Positions 35,126 through 47,031 of a stretch of DNA of 64,000 nt are shown here, one piece after another. The DNA is from Diphasiastrum complanatum. Taxonomy: Eukaryota > Streptophyta > Lycopodiopsida > Lycopodiales > Lycopodiaceae. A program made the translations under genes and the position numbers. How positions within the stretch are numbered: position 1 is the stretch's first letter; each line of letters begins with the position of its first letter. Below the pieces are notes generated by a model. It searched no databases. It saw only the letters and a list, made by a program, of their open reading frames with translations, and was not told the DNA's origin. The stretch is from the NCBI GenBank assembly GCA_029204225.1, contig CM055092.1:19397222-19461221 (forward strand), written 5' to 3'.

Positions 35126-37520
35126 GACACCGTATCACGCGATTGCCATCATCAGCATCCACCTCAACAACCACTTGCTCCACTTCGCTTTCATCTTCTG
35201 CCTTCACCAACTCTTCCCTCTTTTGTTGAGGACTTTGAACTTGATTCTGATTTGCAGCCCTCAGAATCTCATTTTCTTAATGCTTTTCTACGCAGCCCTC
35301 ATCTGTCAATTGGGGGTCCTTCTGGTATGGTTTTCGAGCATCTTCGTGACTGTTTTTCTCCTGATGACTCTGCTAGTGGGTTTGGTTTGCTCTTTCAAGT
35401 TTGCTCTTCCGTAGCATGTGGCCGTATTCCTCTTTCTATTGCTCATATTCTTGGTGCTGCTCGTTTGATAGTCTTGGATAAGCTTGACGATGGAGTGCGT
35501 CCCATTGCTGTTGGAGAGGTTTTATACAGATTGGTTTCTAGGGCTCTTGGTTTTCAGCTTCGTGACAGTTTTCATGACCACTTATTTCCTCATCAGTTTG
35601 GTTGTGCTACTCCTGGCGGTTGCGCGACAGTCATACATGCTTTGCGTGCTACCTTGGATCTTCATCCAGATTGGGTTGTCCTTCAAGTGGATGTTAAAAA
35701 TGCTTTCAATTTTGTTTTCCGAGAGGCCATTTTCCAAGAACTTCGTGCGGCTCACGGTCCTCTCGCTCAACTCATCCCGTTTGTTCGCTCTTTTTATTCC
35801 ATGGATGCGCCTCTATATTTCAGTCATGCTTCTCGCTTAGGTGATGTTTCGGTTATCTCATCTGCTGATGGTATCAGACAAGGTGATCCCTTGGGTGGTG
35901 TTCTTTTTGCTTTGGCGCACTTTTGGGCATTGCGTGCTTCTTCTGCTGCTTTTCCTTCTTGTTTGTTTTTCTCTATTGCTGATGACACACATATTGTGGG
36001 ACCTGCTAATGACGTCTTTCCGGCTTTCCTACATTTCTCTCAGCAACTTTCAGCTTTGGGCCTCACTGTCAATCTCTCTAAGTGCGTTGCTTGGTGTCCT
36101 CAGGGCCTCCTTCCTGAGCTCCCTTTACCTATAGGTTTCAATACTCCGGTTGATGGGATTCGAGCGCTTGGTATTCCTATAGGTTTCTCAGATTTTGTGG
36201 CTTCCTCTTTGGGGGACATTTTGGACGCGCATCTTCGTCACGCTGATTTGCTACCAAAGCTTGGCAATGGTCAAGTTGCTCTAGGGATTCTCACTCAATG
36301 CTTCGCTCAACGACCAAGTTATATTCTACGGTGTGTTCCTCCCTCTCCTGATGATTTGGCTTTGCTACATGAATTCGATAATACTTTATCAGATATTCTG
36401 GGTCACTTGATGGGTTCAAAATCCTTTCGTATTCCCAATGGTCAGTTCGTTAAGCGACAAGTCTCTCTTCTCGCTTCGTCTGGAGGTGGTGGTCTTTCTT
36501 GCACAGCTTCTATTGCTCCAGCTGCTTTTATGGGAAGTTGGGCCCTTGTTGCCTCTGCACTTATCTCTCGGTTTCAGCAAGACAACAAGCCCATTCTTCT
36601 TGATTCAGTAGCTCATGTGGAAACATGCATTCTTCCTTTCCAACAACATCTTTGTGCGGCCAAGGATTGCATCCCTCACCTGTGTGAGCTTCTTTGCCTC
36701 CCTTTGAGACTTTGCTTAGCCATCAGCGTGCTCATTTTCAAAAGTATCTTTTGGATCGCTTCCACTCACATGCTTTCATTCAGCTTCTCAGTGATTCACC
36801 TTCCGATGAGACTCGGGCTCGCCTTTTGTCTTGTGCAGGCCTAGGTGCTGGTGCTTGGCTTGTTGCGCGCCCTGTTGTTCCACACTTGTGCCTTTCTTCA
36901 GAGTTGTTTCTCACCACTCTTCGGGTTAGGTTGGATCTCCCTCATCCAGTGCTAGCAGGTTTGACAAAATGTTCATGTGGTCACCCTGTTGATCCTATTG
37001 GCACTCATCTCATGCGTTGCCCTTTTGGCGGAGAGCGCACTGCGACTCATGATTCCATTCGTGACGTATTAGCATATTTGCACATGAGTGCGGCTTTCAT
37101 GTTGTCCGGGAGTAGACCCACATCTTGCCTGTGTCTGATTCACAGTCGCCTCGGCGTCGAGTTGATCTTGTTCTTTCGCGTGAGGGGATTCGCATGCTTG
37201 GGAATGTTGTTGTTGTTGATCCTTCGCGGCCTGACCTCCTTCGCCATGCTTCAACTACTCAGGGTGCCGCTGCTTCTCATGCAGCTCTAGATAAAGAGCG
37301 AGATTATTCACATCGCACTCCTGGAGAAGACTTTATTCCTTTTGCTTTGGAAACATATGAGTGCCTGCATAAGAAATTCGATGATTTTCTATCATCTTGT
37401 GCAGATTTTGCAGCGAAACTCCAAGGACGTGGTGCCTCAACTTTATCTATCGTTACGGCTTATTATCGTCAACGAGTTTCTATGACTTTACAACGCACTC
37501 AGGCACTTGCAATACTTTGA
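35126..37520 (+). pseudogene. reverse transcriptase and restriction-like endonuclease of an R2-like element
   Basis: The main frame (35126-36844) encodes a full non-LTR RT. Motif A is VLQVDVKNAFN (catalytic Asp 35690-35692), motif B GIRQGDPLGGVLF (35870s), motif C IADDTH (Asp-Asp 35981-35986), followed by a thumb with SLLASSGGGGLS. A frameshift near 36695 leads to a second frame with a cysteine/histidine knuckle, CSCGHPVDPIGTHLMRC (about 36970-37020). A second shift near 37110 leads to an endonuclease-like region: RRRVDLVL, then VVVVDPSRPD, then DKERDYSH, then FALETYECLHKKF, which fits a PD-(D/E)xK nuclease. The stop is at 37518-37520. Two frameshifts make it inactive as written. In this class RT performs target-primed reverse transcription after the nuclease nicks DNA. 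Confidence 0.72.
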
Positions 37521-38375
37521 CATGCCGTAGTTGCAGGAACGGCTGCTTCACAGCTTCCTGCACTACCTAAACTTCCAACTGTCTTAACTAGCGACTTACA
37601 CCAAGCAGTAGGCTTTATGTAGATACTCTGCGAGATTGTTGCTTTGTTATAGTTGTACAGTATCTCAATTCGCCTTATGGCCTTTACGCTTTCAACATGC
37701 ATTCCTTTGTACTTTGATGAGTTTTCCCATCTTTTATTAATAAAAACAGGAAGTGTCTTCAACAGGTTGATATGTCTCAACTAGCGCACTCTTTCCACTG
37801 TATCCAGTGCTACAAATTGAAGGGCAAAATGCCCGTCCTAGGTCTTTTGCCCTTCAAATGAAGGGCATTTAAATCATGCACCCTTCAAATATCAAACTAA
37901 ATACATGAGCATTCCTTCAGTTTTAACAAAAGCCTATTTTTTTGAAGAGTAGAGTTGCCCTTCAATCTGCAGCACTGACTGTATCTCTCAGCCAACAATG
38001 GACAAGGCTTAGCAGAAGACACTTGGAAGTTTCTCATTGGCTAATCCTCAGAACTCAAAACATGGCAGTTTAGCATTGGGCATTCATTACAACCTTCCCT
38101 ATCAATGTAGCTTGTCTCTATTGGCTCCGGAACAGTCATCGACACCTGTTAAGCAATCATTGGACCTCATTTCGAAGTTAGTTACAAGGCTCTTTTCTCT
38201 GAGCATGACTGTGTGTTTAACTATATGAACCATACGTTTCTTTCTTATCTCATTCTTCATTCTCATTCCGTTCTTGTCTGCAGGAGGGAAAGGGCAAAAG
38301 TTCTATCTTTGCCTGTTCTTGAGTAGAAATAGTTCTTCTTTCTTTCCTTCTTAGCAGAGAAGATGTATTGTTGTA
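37521..38375. other. 3' UTR of the R2-like element and intergenic DNA
   Basis: The first 230 bp or so are probably the element's 3' UTR. The rest shows no recognisable gene. The motif AAGGGCA and its complement recur at 37818-37870. Confidence 0.45.
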
Positions 38376-38913
38376 ATGTACTGTTCTACAGATATCACTG
38401 TTCCTGACATTAACTATTATGCAAGCACACACCTCATCATACACTCTTTGAACATGATATCCTTAGAAAAATATCACGATGACCTGAAATATAGCGACCA
38501 CTTAATGAATTCTGATATACTTTGCTTACAAGAAACACCGTCGTCAAAAACAAACAAGCAGCTATGCAATATTTACAAGCCGACACAAAATATTCCACAA
38601 AGCCACAACATTCAGCACCAATGACATTGAAATAACACATGCGATATTCAACAAAGACACACGATTCCACATGCACATAACCGTTATATACAAGCATTCA
38701 AAGACAAATATCAAATCACTGCTGCAAATTCTCCACAACATACTACAAACAATATCCACAAATGCTCCTATGACAATAATAGACGACTTAAACATTGATA
38801 TATTTTTCATAATTTCATGGCCAACCATGGACTACAAATATTTTTCAAAGAAGCAACAACTCTATACAACTCCCGACCACATATGGACAAATTTATTCGT
38901 TGATCATGAATGA
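38376..38913 (+). pseudogene. endonuclease/exonuclease/phosphatase-domain fragment of a mobile element
   Basis: The translation shows HSLNMISLEKYHDDLKYSDH with SDILCLQET (the conserved Q-E-T Mg site). After shifts come HITVIYKHSKTNIKSLL, ILQTISTNAPMTIIDDLNID (GDFNID region, with the Gly changed to Asp) and DHIWTNLF near the end. This order is that of an AP-endonuclease-like domain. Such domains occur in LINEs and also in Helentron/helicase-linked elements; the DHIWTN and LCLQET wording reminds me most of the latter. Stops and shifts make it inactive. No helicase or RT was seen next to it. Confidence 0.55.
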
Positions 38914-39459
38914 AGAACGTATATTTGTAATCTATGTTGTAACTAACTATCATTGACAAAATATATATAATCAAATATAGTGTAATACTAATAAAACTAA
39001 ATTTCAAGTATACGTTAAAGCTTCAACTCTTTCACATTTTATAACATCTAGCATCCCTTCATCTAATATAAAAACTAACCTTCTCGTGTACAAAATCAAT
39101 TGCAAACTCAATAATCTCACCTATAATCCATCATGGATTTGTTCTCTAATACAACATAATTGTAATTAATACCAAATTGCATAACTCATAACCAAATTAA
39201 CATTTTTTTCTGAATATTTAAATGTTTCTCTTAAGGTTTTTAAAAAAAAAAATCACATATAATGAATGACCTTTATATTTGTGAGTCTACCCCATGGGGC
39301 CACACTTGAGAACACCAATAGCAGAGAAACACGGTTACTTTTATTTTCTCTTGGATATCCTCATTTCTTTGGTGGTTGGAGGCTCGCCTGACCTAGAGGA
39401 AAGGAAGTCCCTAGGAAGTCCTGATTGTAAAGTTGAGGAAGCACATCTACCATCATTCA
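38914..39459. other. AT-rich intergenic DNA
   Basis: No gene seen. It presumably includes the former 3' UTR of the NPF pseudogene. Confidence 0.5.
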
Positions 39460-40310
39460 CTACAAATCAGCTGCAATCACACTTTCAAATGTCGTATATC
39501 TATACCATCGTGCAGCCATTAGATAGAGAAGGAAGTTGAGAGTGGCAAGGACCACTAGTAGCCAGTAAAAATAGTCCAGATGTCCATTATTTAGATTGTT
39601 TAGTATCCAGCCCGGGTTGTTGCCTCTCTTGGTTATGCTGGTCACAGCACTTACCAAACCGCTACTGAGGAAGCTACCCATAGCAAAGCATGAAAGTTCA
39701 AGACCACTGCCTATCCCTCGAAGCGCCTCAGGAGCTTGATCGTAGAAAAATCTCGTATTGACCTATGAAAGTGAAAACCTCAGATGCACCTATCAGAATA
39801 AATGGAGGTGTCAGCCAAAACACACTCAAAGGAACTATCGTTGTGGTGTCATTTTCTAATCCATGATGCTTAATTATCTGGAGGCGCTTGATCTCAACCA
39901 TCGCAGCAACGACAACCGCCAGGACGGATAAAACGAGCCCTACTCCTTGCCTCTGTAGCATCGTGATTCCCCGTGGATTTCCTGAAAATCTGCGCATCAC
40001 TGGAACTAGTACATTTTCGTATGCCAAAGCACATAAACAAACAGCTAGTGTTTCAATGTAAGCGACGAGGCTGGGATTTTGATACTACCCATACGGGTAT
40101 CCATAGCGGAACCCTGCTCCACAAAAAGTGTTAAAATCTGGTTATACGTTGTAGAGAAGAAGATGCTTGTTGCCCAGATTGGCATGAGCCGAAGTAAACA
40201 CTTCACTTCTTCAACTTGAGTTACGGTACATAGTTGCCAAGGATTTTTCTCCTCATCGTTAGTCATTGTCGCTGCCTTGTCAAGAAACCTGAGAAGCACT
40301 ACAAGAAAAT

Positions 40311-40356
<46 letters not shown>

Positions 40357-42979
40357 TTGATGCCTGAGAAATCTGTCCTGTCCTTATTTTCTTTGGTGCC
40401 GTTTCTAGACACAAACTTATGTGGCGTGCTGCATAGAAATGCTCAATCAAACTTGTCTTTCGCCACAACACGTTATCTGCAAAATCCAGGAGATTGAGTC
40501 CCTACAGCAGGGTTTGAGACATATATCTACTTATCTGGAGAAACCATAAAATCTCAAGTGGCAGGCAGACTACAAACCGACGTAAATTTGGGTTCCTCAG
40601 CCTCAGTCTTTGTACTTTCTATTATGCATTTCTTTTTTAACCTACGCTAATTTTCAGAAGTTTTATGTCTGATTCAAAAGAACCAGGTGTTATATTTTTT
40701 GAGTTACCCTGAGTATTTAAATTTTTTACACATTAAATCCTCTTCTACATTCTGGACTGCTTGTCTGGTTTCCAAATAGTACGGTAATTGCATTTTCCAT
40801 CTTACAAGACGAACAAAAGTTATTGAGATCGCTACTTGGAGTTGCATGATGCATCAATCAGATAATTTGCGCAAAAGGTATTTCTGATATGTCGTTTTAC
40901 TTGGAATAGGTCAGCCTCTATGTCGGGACATTTCCCAAAAAGCCTCAGCAACACAAAGGCCAGCTTTGTAAAAAAGGTAAATGTTCGATTTTACCAGGAA
41001 TTAAGCAAGATACTAGTATTCAAAAGCAGTAGTCTGGAATAGATAGGGTGATATAGAAAGAGAATAGAAACTACTTGAGATAATTATTAAATCAAACATG
41101 ATTTTCAAAACTGCAAAGCAGCAATTTTCCTCATCTGTTATGGCAGAGCGGATTCAGGATCAATAAACCAAGCTTTTGGCCACATTCTGTAAGACTTAAT
41201 AGCTCCTGCACACTGTGTAGAATGAATATCTGAAACAAATTCACATAAATCCATGTATAGGCTGGTGGACGAGCCAAACAGATTGCACAAGTGCTGTCAA
41301 TGTGTGGAATCAGAGATGGAGAAGGTTATAGTGGCAAACTATAGATACCAACAGAATGCAACAGATGGTATTGGCTCGGCAGGGCTATCAACAGACTACA
41401 GTCCATCACTTAGCTTTGCCTCCTTATGACCTGCTAAAAAGTTATAAGTTGAAGCAATTCACATTGCACAACAGTGCACGGTCTCATATATTGCCAAGTA
41501 GCAACTCGCATCAATATCCTATATCTAAGAGTGCAAGTTTACTATAGTAGAGAATGGTTGTAGAGGAAGTTTTGCAAGTATGCTGTCATATTTTTTGAAT
41601 CTACAGCATAGCCTTGGTGTCACTCATAATTACATCCTACTAGTTGCCACAAAAACTGCTCACATAACTATTATTTTCCCATTCAAAAGACTACCTCAAA
41701 GCGGGCTCTGAACTTCTATACACTTGAGATCCAATAGAAACTTCACCTGCAGCTCATCTAAATAGGTATTGCAGCAAAAGATAGACCATAAACCTAAAGA
41801 TAATGTAATATTGTATAGCTTGACAATTCTAGTTAAAGATATAAGTATTCAGACCTGAATTGGCTAGTGTGGGGAAGCACGCGGCTTTGCTTTTCTTCTG
41901 CTTGGTATAGGAGACTCACATCTTGAGGAACTTGCACACGATACTTGCGGATTGCCACAATTGGCACCTGGAATACTCGAGTAAACGGGTTATCTCCTAG
42001 CTTATCATAACGATAAAGTGGTGTGCCTGCAATGTATAGTAGCAATGACAGTCCTAATGCAGCAGTTGAAATCGAATATCCCAGCTTGTAGCCTTGATGC
42101 TCTTCAAGGTACACGATCACAGAGGTCCCTATGAGAGCACCAGCACTAGAAGATAAATACAACCAGCTACAACCAGCTAAAATATTTGCTTTTTTGTATT
42201 ACTTCCTTTGGATCATCTTCATCGAATTGATCTGCTCCAAAGGCTGTATTGCAGGGCTGAAAAGCCCCACATCCAAGGGCCTGTACATAGATCGAAAAAT
42301 AGAAGAATCCAGCCTGTTTGGTTGAAGTCTTCCGGCATGTTGTAGATCCACTTGCACAGTCAGGAGGTCGAAGTGAGTGCAAAGAAACTGAGATAGTTGA
42401 AAGGACCATGCCCTGTAAGTGACAATCTTCGTCAAACCTAAAATGTCAAAAAGAAAACACTAAACTTAGCTGAGCCAAAGTAACTAGCTAAACTAATCAA
42501 ATACAAAAGTTCATGAATAAATTTGTTATGTAGCTTGTGCATTGTTTTTATCTTGGAGTCCATGTCCTCTTGAATGAGATCCAACCATACGAAGGAAGGG
42601 AGCCATCAACCAGCAGGCCACTTATGGTATTTAAATAACTTCTATGTGAGCAGAGATCCACTACTATGAAGTTTGAACATAACAATATACCAAGTCGCTA
42701 AGACAAAGTAAAAAATTCAAACAATGATAAGTACAGAAAAGGTAAGGAGTTGCTTAATTACAATAAAGTATATGAAGAGAAAGATGACTGATGACAGATA
42801 TCGACCCCAATAAGCATCACCAAAGAAAGCCCCAATGAGGGAACAGAGATAAACTGCACCAGTCCAGTTGTTGACATTGCTTGCAGCAGATGCATTACTT
42901 TCATGCAGCTTATCTGTCAGGTACACAACCAGATTTGTAACAGTTCCAGCATATGCCAAAGTGGAGACAAATTGCATTC
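39460..42979 (-). pseudogene. NRT1/PTR family (NPF) transporter, frameshifted and without its first exon
   Basis: NPF proteins are 12-helix plasma- or tonoplast-membrane proton symporters for nitrate, peptides or hormones. Exons seen: 42762-42979 (VTNLVVYLTDKL, GAFFGDAYWGRY), 41855-42412 (YVQALGCGAFQPC, GADQFDEDD, then FRK-type IRKYRV), 39460-40288 (LRLMPIWATSIFF, TLFVEQG, GASEVFTFIGQ, HLDYFYWLL, stop 39460-39462). Splice sites are GT..AG in phase. Three lesions break it: a 10-bp tandem duplication (ACAACCAGCT at 42159-42168 and 42169-42178) that shifts frame and creates a stop after FSWL; a small indel near 40060-40085 after the IPAS block; and an extra base near 39750 in the QYE..FYDQAPEAL block. 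The first exon, which normally carries the N-terminus and helix 1, was not found; a Gypsy element starts 324 bp upstream. Confidence 0.88.
40313..40354. repeat. (CT)n microsatellite
   Basis: About 21 CT units, just inside the intron upstream of the last NPF exon. Confidence 0.97.
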
Positions 42980-43361
42980 CTGCATTTCAGATACCATGGT
43001 AGCCTAAGCTATGTCATGATCAACGAAATATTTGAATCGTCAAAAACATTTAGCATTAAGTGGGGTAACATGTACCAACTAAAATTGACATAAGGGAGTA
43101 AGAACAAGCAAACTCTTTACAGCGAGTAAAAAAGTAGTGCCCAGATGTCCAACTTTCCCCAGTTCCCCACTTGTATTCAAATTTAGCTAGTACTACATGA
43201 AGGCCAATGTAATAGATGACCTACAGAACTCACTCGGTGGTTCCTCCGTCCAAAGCAACATTGCAGTTTAAGCCTTTTTACTGAAGATCATGGCAAACCT
43301 CTTGTTAGAGTCCAGTTATGACTCTATCATGACTTCGGCACGGCCAGTTACCAAAGGGCCT

Positions 43362-45880
43362 GACGGTAAATGCTTTATCCAGTCTGTTTGCGTACTACTC
43401 ACATATGCCCTAAGCATATCTTCCAAGATCTGATTCACTCGCTCTGTCTGACCATCCGTCTGAGGATGCTCAGAGCTACTCATCCGCAACTGTGTTCCCA
43501 GCTTGGCGAACACCTCAATCCAAAAATTTTCCGTAAACTTGGGATCCCTATCAAAAACTATGGACTTCGGAAGACCATGTAACATGACAATATTCTGAAT
43601 AAACAACTCAGCCACTTGCGGAGCTGTGACCTTCTTGGTCGTTGCGATGAAATGAGCCATCTTGAAAAACCTGTCTACCACTACCATAACGGAATTGAAT
43701 CCATTCTGGGTCTTGGGTAGCCCAACAATAAAATCCATAGAGATGCTTTCCCACCTTCCTGTAGGTATCTCAAGTGGATGTAGCAAGCCCTGACATCTCT
43801 CAGCCTTGTTCACCTGACATCCCGCTACAATCGTGGCCAGAAATAATGCCTTTTCAAAAGCTCACTAGTCTTATCAATACCAGGGTGCCCTGCGCAGGGA
43901 CTATCATGGCATTCATGAAGTATCTTATGATGAAGATCCTTCACGTCTGGCACGAATACTTTTTTGTTTTCTCAACTACATACCTTCCTTCACGGTGTAT
44001 GTCAAATAAGTATTGGTGTGTTCCTCTACGGAAGCGACAGGCGGGGCTGACTCTTCCGCTTGGTCGACTAACTTGCATGAATAGGCTACACACACTGACA
44101 ATGTGGGTCCTTTTGTTGAGCCCTCTTGATCTCCTTCATGAGATCACTGTCAACTACAGGAAAGGCTCTGATGCAGTACCAACGATAGTGCATCAACGAC
44201 CATATTTTCCTTTCCTCCTCGGAAGCAAATTTCCAAATGAAATTCCTGCATCAGCTCGGCCCACCAAGCTTGGCGGCCTTACAAATTTTGGCTGAATGCA
44301 AAATACTTTAAAGTATAATGATCTGTGTACACATAAAACTCGGCGCCATATAAATAATGTCTCCACACCTTGAGCGCATGTACTCGCATACAGCTCTTGC
44401 TCTTGTGCGGGTATACCATCTTGGCTCAACACTGCACCTACGACAATGCCACTTGCATCCGTCTCTAGGTCAAATGGTTTCTGGGTATCAACAAACTTGA
44501 GAACTGGAACCGTGGCCAGCGCCTCCATCAAGTTCTCAAACCTGTGCTGAGCTTCAACAACCCATCGATCTACAGTGCTGTTTTTCCGTAACTGGTCCAG
44601 CAAAGGAGCAGCTACCTTGGAATAGTTCCTAACGAATTGCCGATAGAACTTGCATAAACATAAGAAAGATTATAATTGGCGTATATTGGCAGGCCTCGGC
44701 CACAGCCACCTTGGCTGGGTCAACCGAAATACCCTCAGCTGTCACTACGTGACCCAAATACTCGACACGAGTCTTACACAACTCTGTCTTCTGAGCATTG
44801 GCATACAAGACAGAAGCTTGTAACTTGCCCAAAACGGTCTTGAGATGAACCTCATGCTCCTCGACCGCTTTACTAGAAACCAATATATCGTCAATAAAAT
44901 TGACGACAAACTTGCCCATATAGTCTCACAAGACATCGTTCATGAGCATCATGAACGTGGCTGGGGCATTGGTTAACCCAAATGGCATAACCAAAATTCA
45001 TAATGACCAAAACGGGTTCGGAAGGCCGTCTTTTGGACGTCTTCATCTCGAATCCGTATTTGATGGTATCCACTTTTGAGATCTATCTTACTGAAAATGG
45101 TTGCACCTTGCAACGCATCCAGTAGATCATCAATCCTGGGCATCAGATACATGTGCTTTACAACGATCTTATCCAATCCCCTGTAATCTACACACATCCG
45201 AAAACTACCATCCTTTTTCTTAACAAGTAAAATAGGAGAGGCAAAAGGTGAATAACTCGAACGGATGTACCCCAGCTTGAGATACTCCTCCAACATCTTT
45301 CTGACTTCCTCTTCCTCTTTTAGGCTCATCCTATAAAGAGGCCTACATACTGGACTTGCCCCTGGAACGAGCTCAATACGATGATCAACGTTCCGACTAG
45401 GCGGCAATCCCTCTGGCATATTACTAATTAGCACATGTTTAAACTGTGTGCGGATGGACTTCTCCAACTCACTTGCTGGGTCACATCTAGGCTGTAATGC
45501 AAATGCATGTGCACTAGGGGATGCAAAAGTAAATGAAGTTTCTTGTGGTTTATTAGTGAGTGTGCTTATGTGATTATTACCAACATAAGAATCAAAACTG
45601 GAATCAACATTCACATAACACAACCACAAATACTGAATCCCCATTCTTTTTATTTGCATACAGGTAACGAGAGGACCCTCAACAAATGGTCTCCCCCCCT
45701 TTTAAAACATGAGACAAACCCTCATGTCCAAACTTTACATACATGCAAAAGAAAGAAAAACTATACAGGCTGCCTATCATCGTCGCTTACTAATAAGTCT
45801 TCCAAAATCTCCTCATCCTTGTCCTTCTTTTGACATTGTTGTAAAACATGGAGCTTCATGTCCGTGCGGCGAGGACAATC
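43362..45880 (-). pseudogene. inverted Gypsy pol: Gag knuckle end, RT, RNase H, integrase core
   Basis: From high to low: DCPRRTDMK at 45850-45880 (end of a Gag zinc knuckle) and an acidic tail with a stop; then RT from 45659 with [52 protein letters not shown] and FGHYEFW. After a shift come [10 protein letters not shown] (an FIDD catalytic site in place of YVDD) and VEYLGHVV. After another come the RNase H block ETDASGIVVGAVLSQ and integrase from 43813 (WESISMDFIVGLPKT, VFDRDPKFTENFW, SSEHPQTDGQTERVNQ). The protease block was not recognised. Several frameshifts, inactive. The left end is fused to an LTR fragment. Confidence 0.87.
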
Positions 45881-46523
45881 TCGTGTACAATGATAAGAGA
45901 CATGCGTCCACTGGATTGAGTCCATTTGAGCTCAATTATGGTTTCAGGCCACTAAGTCCTGCAATCATAGGGTACCTAGTGCTCTAGAGTTTTTAGCTCA
46001 GATGCAACAAAAGCTAGAGTTGGCATGAGATAACTTGTCCAAAGCTGTAGCTAGGGCAGAGAGTTATGCTCGTGAGAACCGTATCTATCGGGAATTTGAG
46101 AATGGAGATTGGGTGTATTTACTAGTCCCTTCGAAGTCGAAGGTGCTACGCAAAGGAAAGTGCGCCAAGCTATCTCCTAGGTATTGTGGACCATGGTTGA
46201 TTATTAAGAAGGTGAGCCAAGTAGCTTATAAGCTACAACTACTTGTGGGATGCAAGGTGCATCCAGTATTCCATGTTAGCAAACTGAAGAGATGTTTGCA
46301 CGATGGCGATAGCCTGGTGGAAGGTCTAGTGTCTCTTGAGGAGAAAGACACCACAAGTTATGGGCCAGACAGAATCCTAGATCGAAGGGAGCGACGATTG
46401 TGGAATCGTCTCCTTCAAGAGTATCTAGTAACCTGGAAAGGGCATCCGTTGCCAGATGCTACCTAGGAGACGCGACAGGCGTTGCATAAGCCTTACCCAG
46501 AGTTTGTCATCGAGGACCGATGA
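45880..46523 (+). pseudogene. Gypsy integrase C-terminus with chromodomain-like tail
   Basis: VYNDKRHASTGLSPFELNYG opens the block, followed by a stop-broken stretch and then an open frame from 46035. It includes GDWVYLLVPSKSK, KLSPRYCGPW, VAYKLQL and HPVFHVSKLKR, the conserved GPF/Y-type module. Beyond these lie ILDRRERRLWNRLLQEYLVT and WKGHP, a chromodomain-like motif (WKG preceded by YLV), which in this clade directs insertion to chromatin marks. The stop TGA is at 46521-46523, then a polypurine tract and LTR. In-frame stops near 45985-46030 and 46465 break it. Confidence 0.85.
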
Positions 46524-46544
46524 CCTGCCAGAGGAGGGAAGGAT

Positions 46545-47031
46545 TGTTAGAGTCCAGTTACGACTCTATCATGACCTCGGCACGACCGGTTACCAAAGGG
46601 CCTAAGGCCAAGTATTGGCAAGGGCCGGTGACCGAGGAGCACATTTGTCCCAAGTTGGGACCGGTGCGTCACGAGCAGTGACCCGTTGTGGCCGCCTGAC
46701 AAGCTGTCAGAGATGCGGTGTGTCTTGACCGTCAGGACCCTAGCCGTCAGTGATGAGATGCTAGCCGACAAGTAGTCGAGGTGACCAAGAGTGTCACAGG
46801 TCTTTGTCGGGCACGAGGGTGGTACCCTATGAATCACTCAGCATTCACAGGTCACAAGGGCCAGGCATGCCAAGTGGACTGATCACCCACAGGTGGATGC
46901 CATGTGCCAGTTGACGGGAATAGCAGGTAGAAGGACTCAAGGAGGGGTGCCTATGGTTGGGAGGTTGATTATACACACCGGCTTCTAGGATTCACGAGCT
47001 TGGAGAGACTGGCTTGTGACACCTCCCAACA
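46545..47031 (+). repeat. 3' LTR of the rearranged Gypsy element
   Basis: It starts TGTTAGAGTCCAG directly after the purine tract and ends CCCAACA. Its first 59 bp recur at 43303 and the full length is related to 23306-23806. Confidence 0.87.

Larger units (their letters stand above)
33670..37750. mobile_element. non-LTR retrotransposon of the restriction-like-endonuclease (R2-like) type with inverted 5' half
   Basis: Two divergently oriented blocks appear to be halves of one element. The minus-strand block (33670-34386) has an N-terminal zinc finger and a following conserved region. The plus-strand block (35126-37520) has RT, a CCHC-like knuckle and a PD-(D/E)xK endonuclease. They are separated by about 740 bp without clear coding content. 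The 3' end probably lies in the A-rich stretch ATTAATAAAAAC near 37740. The order (5' half inverted and placed ahead of the sense 3' half) is what twin priming produces in LINEs. An independent inversion, or two separate insertions, cannot be excluded. No target-site duplication was identified. Confidence 0.62.
43303..47031 (+). mobile_element. Gypsy (chromodomain-type) element with internal inversion and deletion
   Basis: Left to right: the first 59 bp or so of an LTR (43303-43361, plus); a 2.5 kb block in reverse orientation that runs from the integrase core back through RNase H and RT to the end of Gag; then, again in plus orientation, the integrase C-terminus, a polypurine tract (46531-46544) and a full 3' LTR. 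The reversed integrase stops after DWIKHLPS and the forward part resumes at VYNDKRHASTG, which are neighbours in an intact integrase. So one breakpoint lies inside integrase and the other inside the 5' LTR. The rest of the 5' LTR, the primer site and most of gag are missing. The 5-bp flanks (CCTCT and CAATC) do not match. Confidence 0.85.

Noticed and set aside
35013-37254. minus-strand ORFs opposite the R2-like RT
   Set aside because: They are antisense shadows without motifs.
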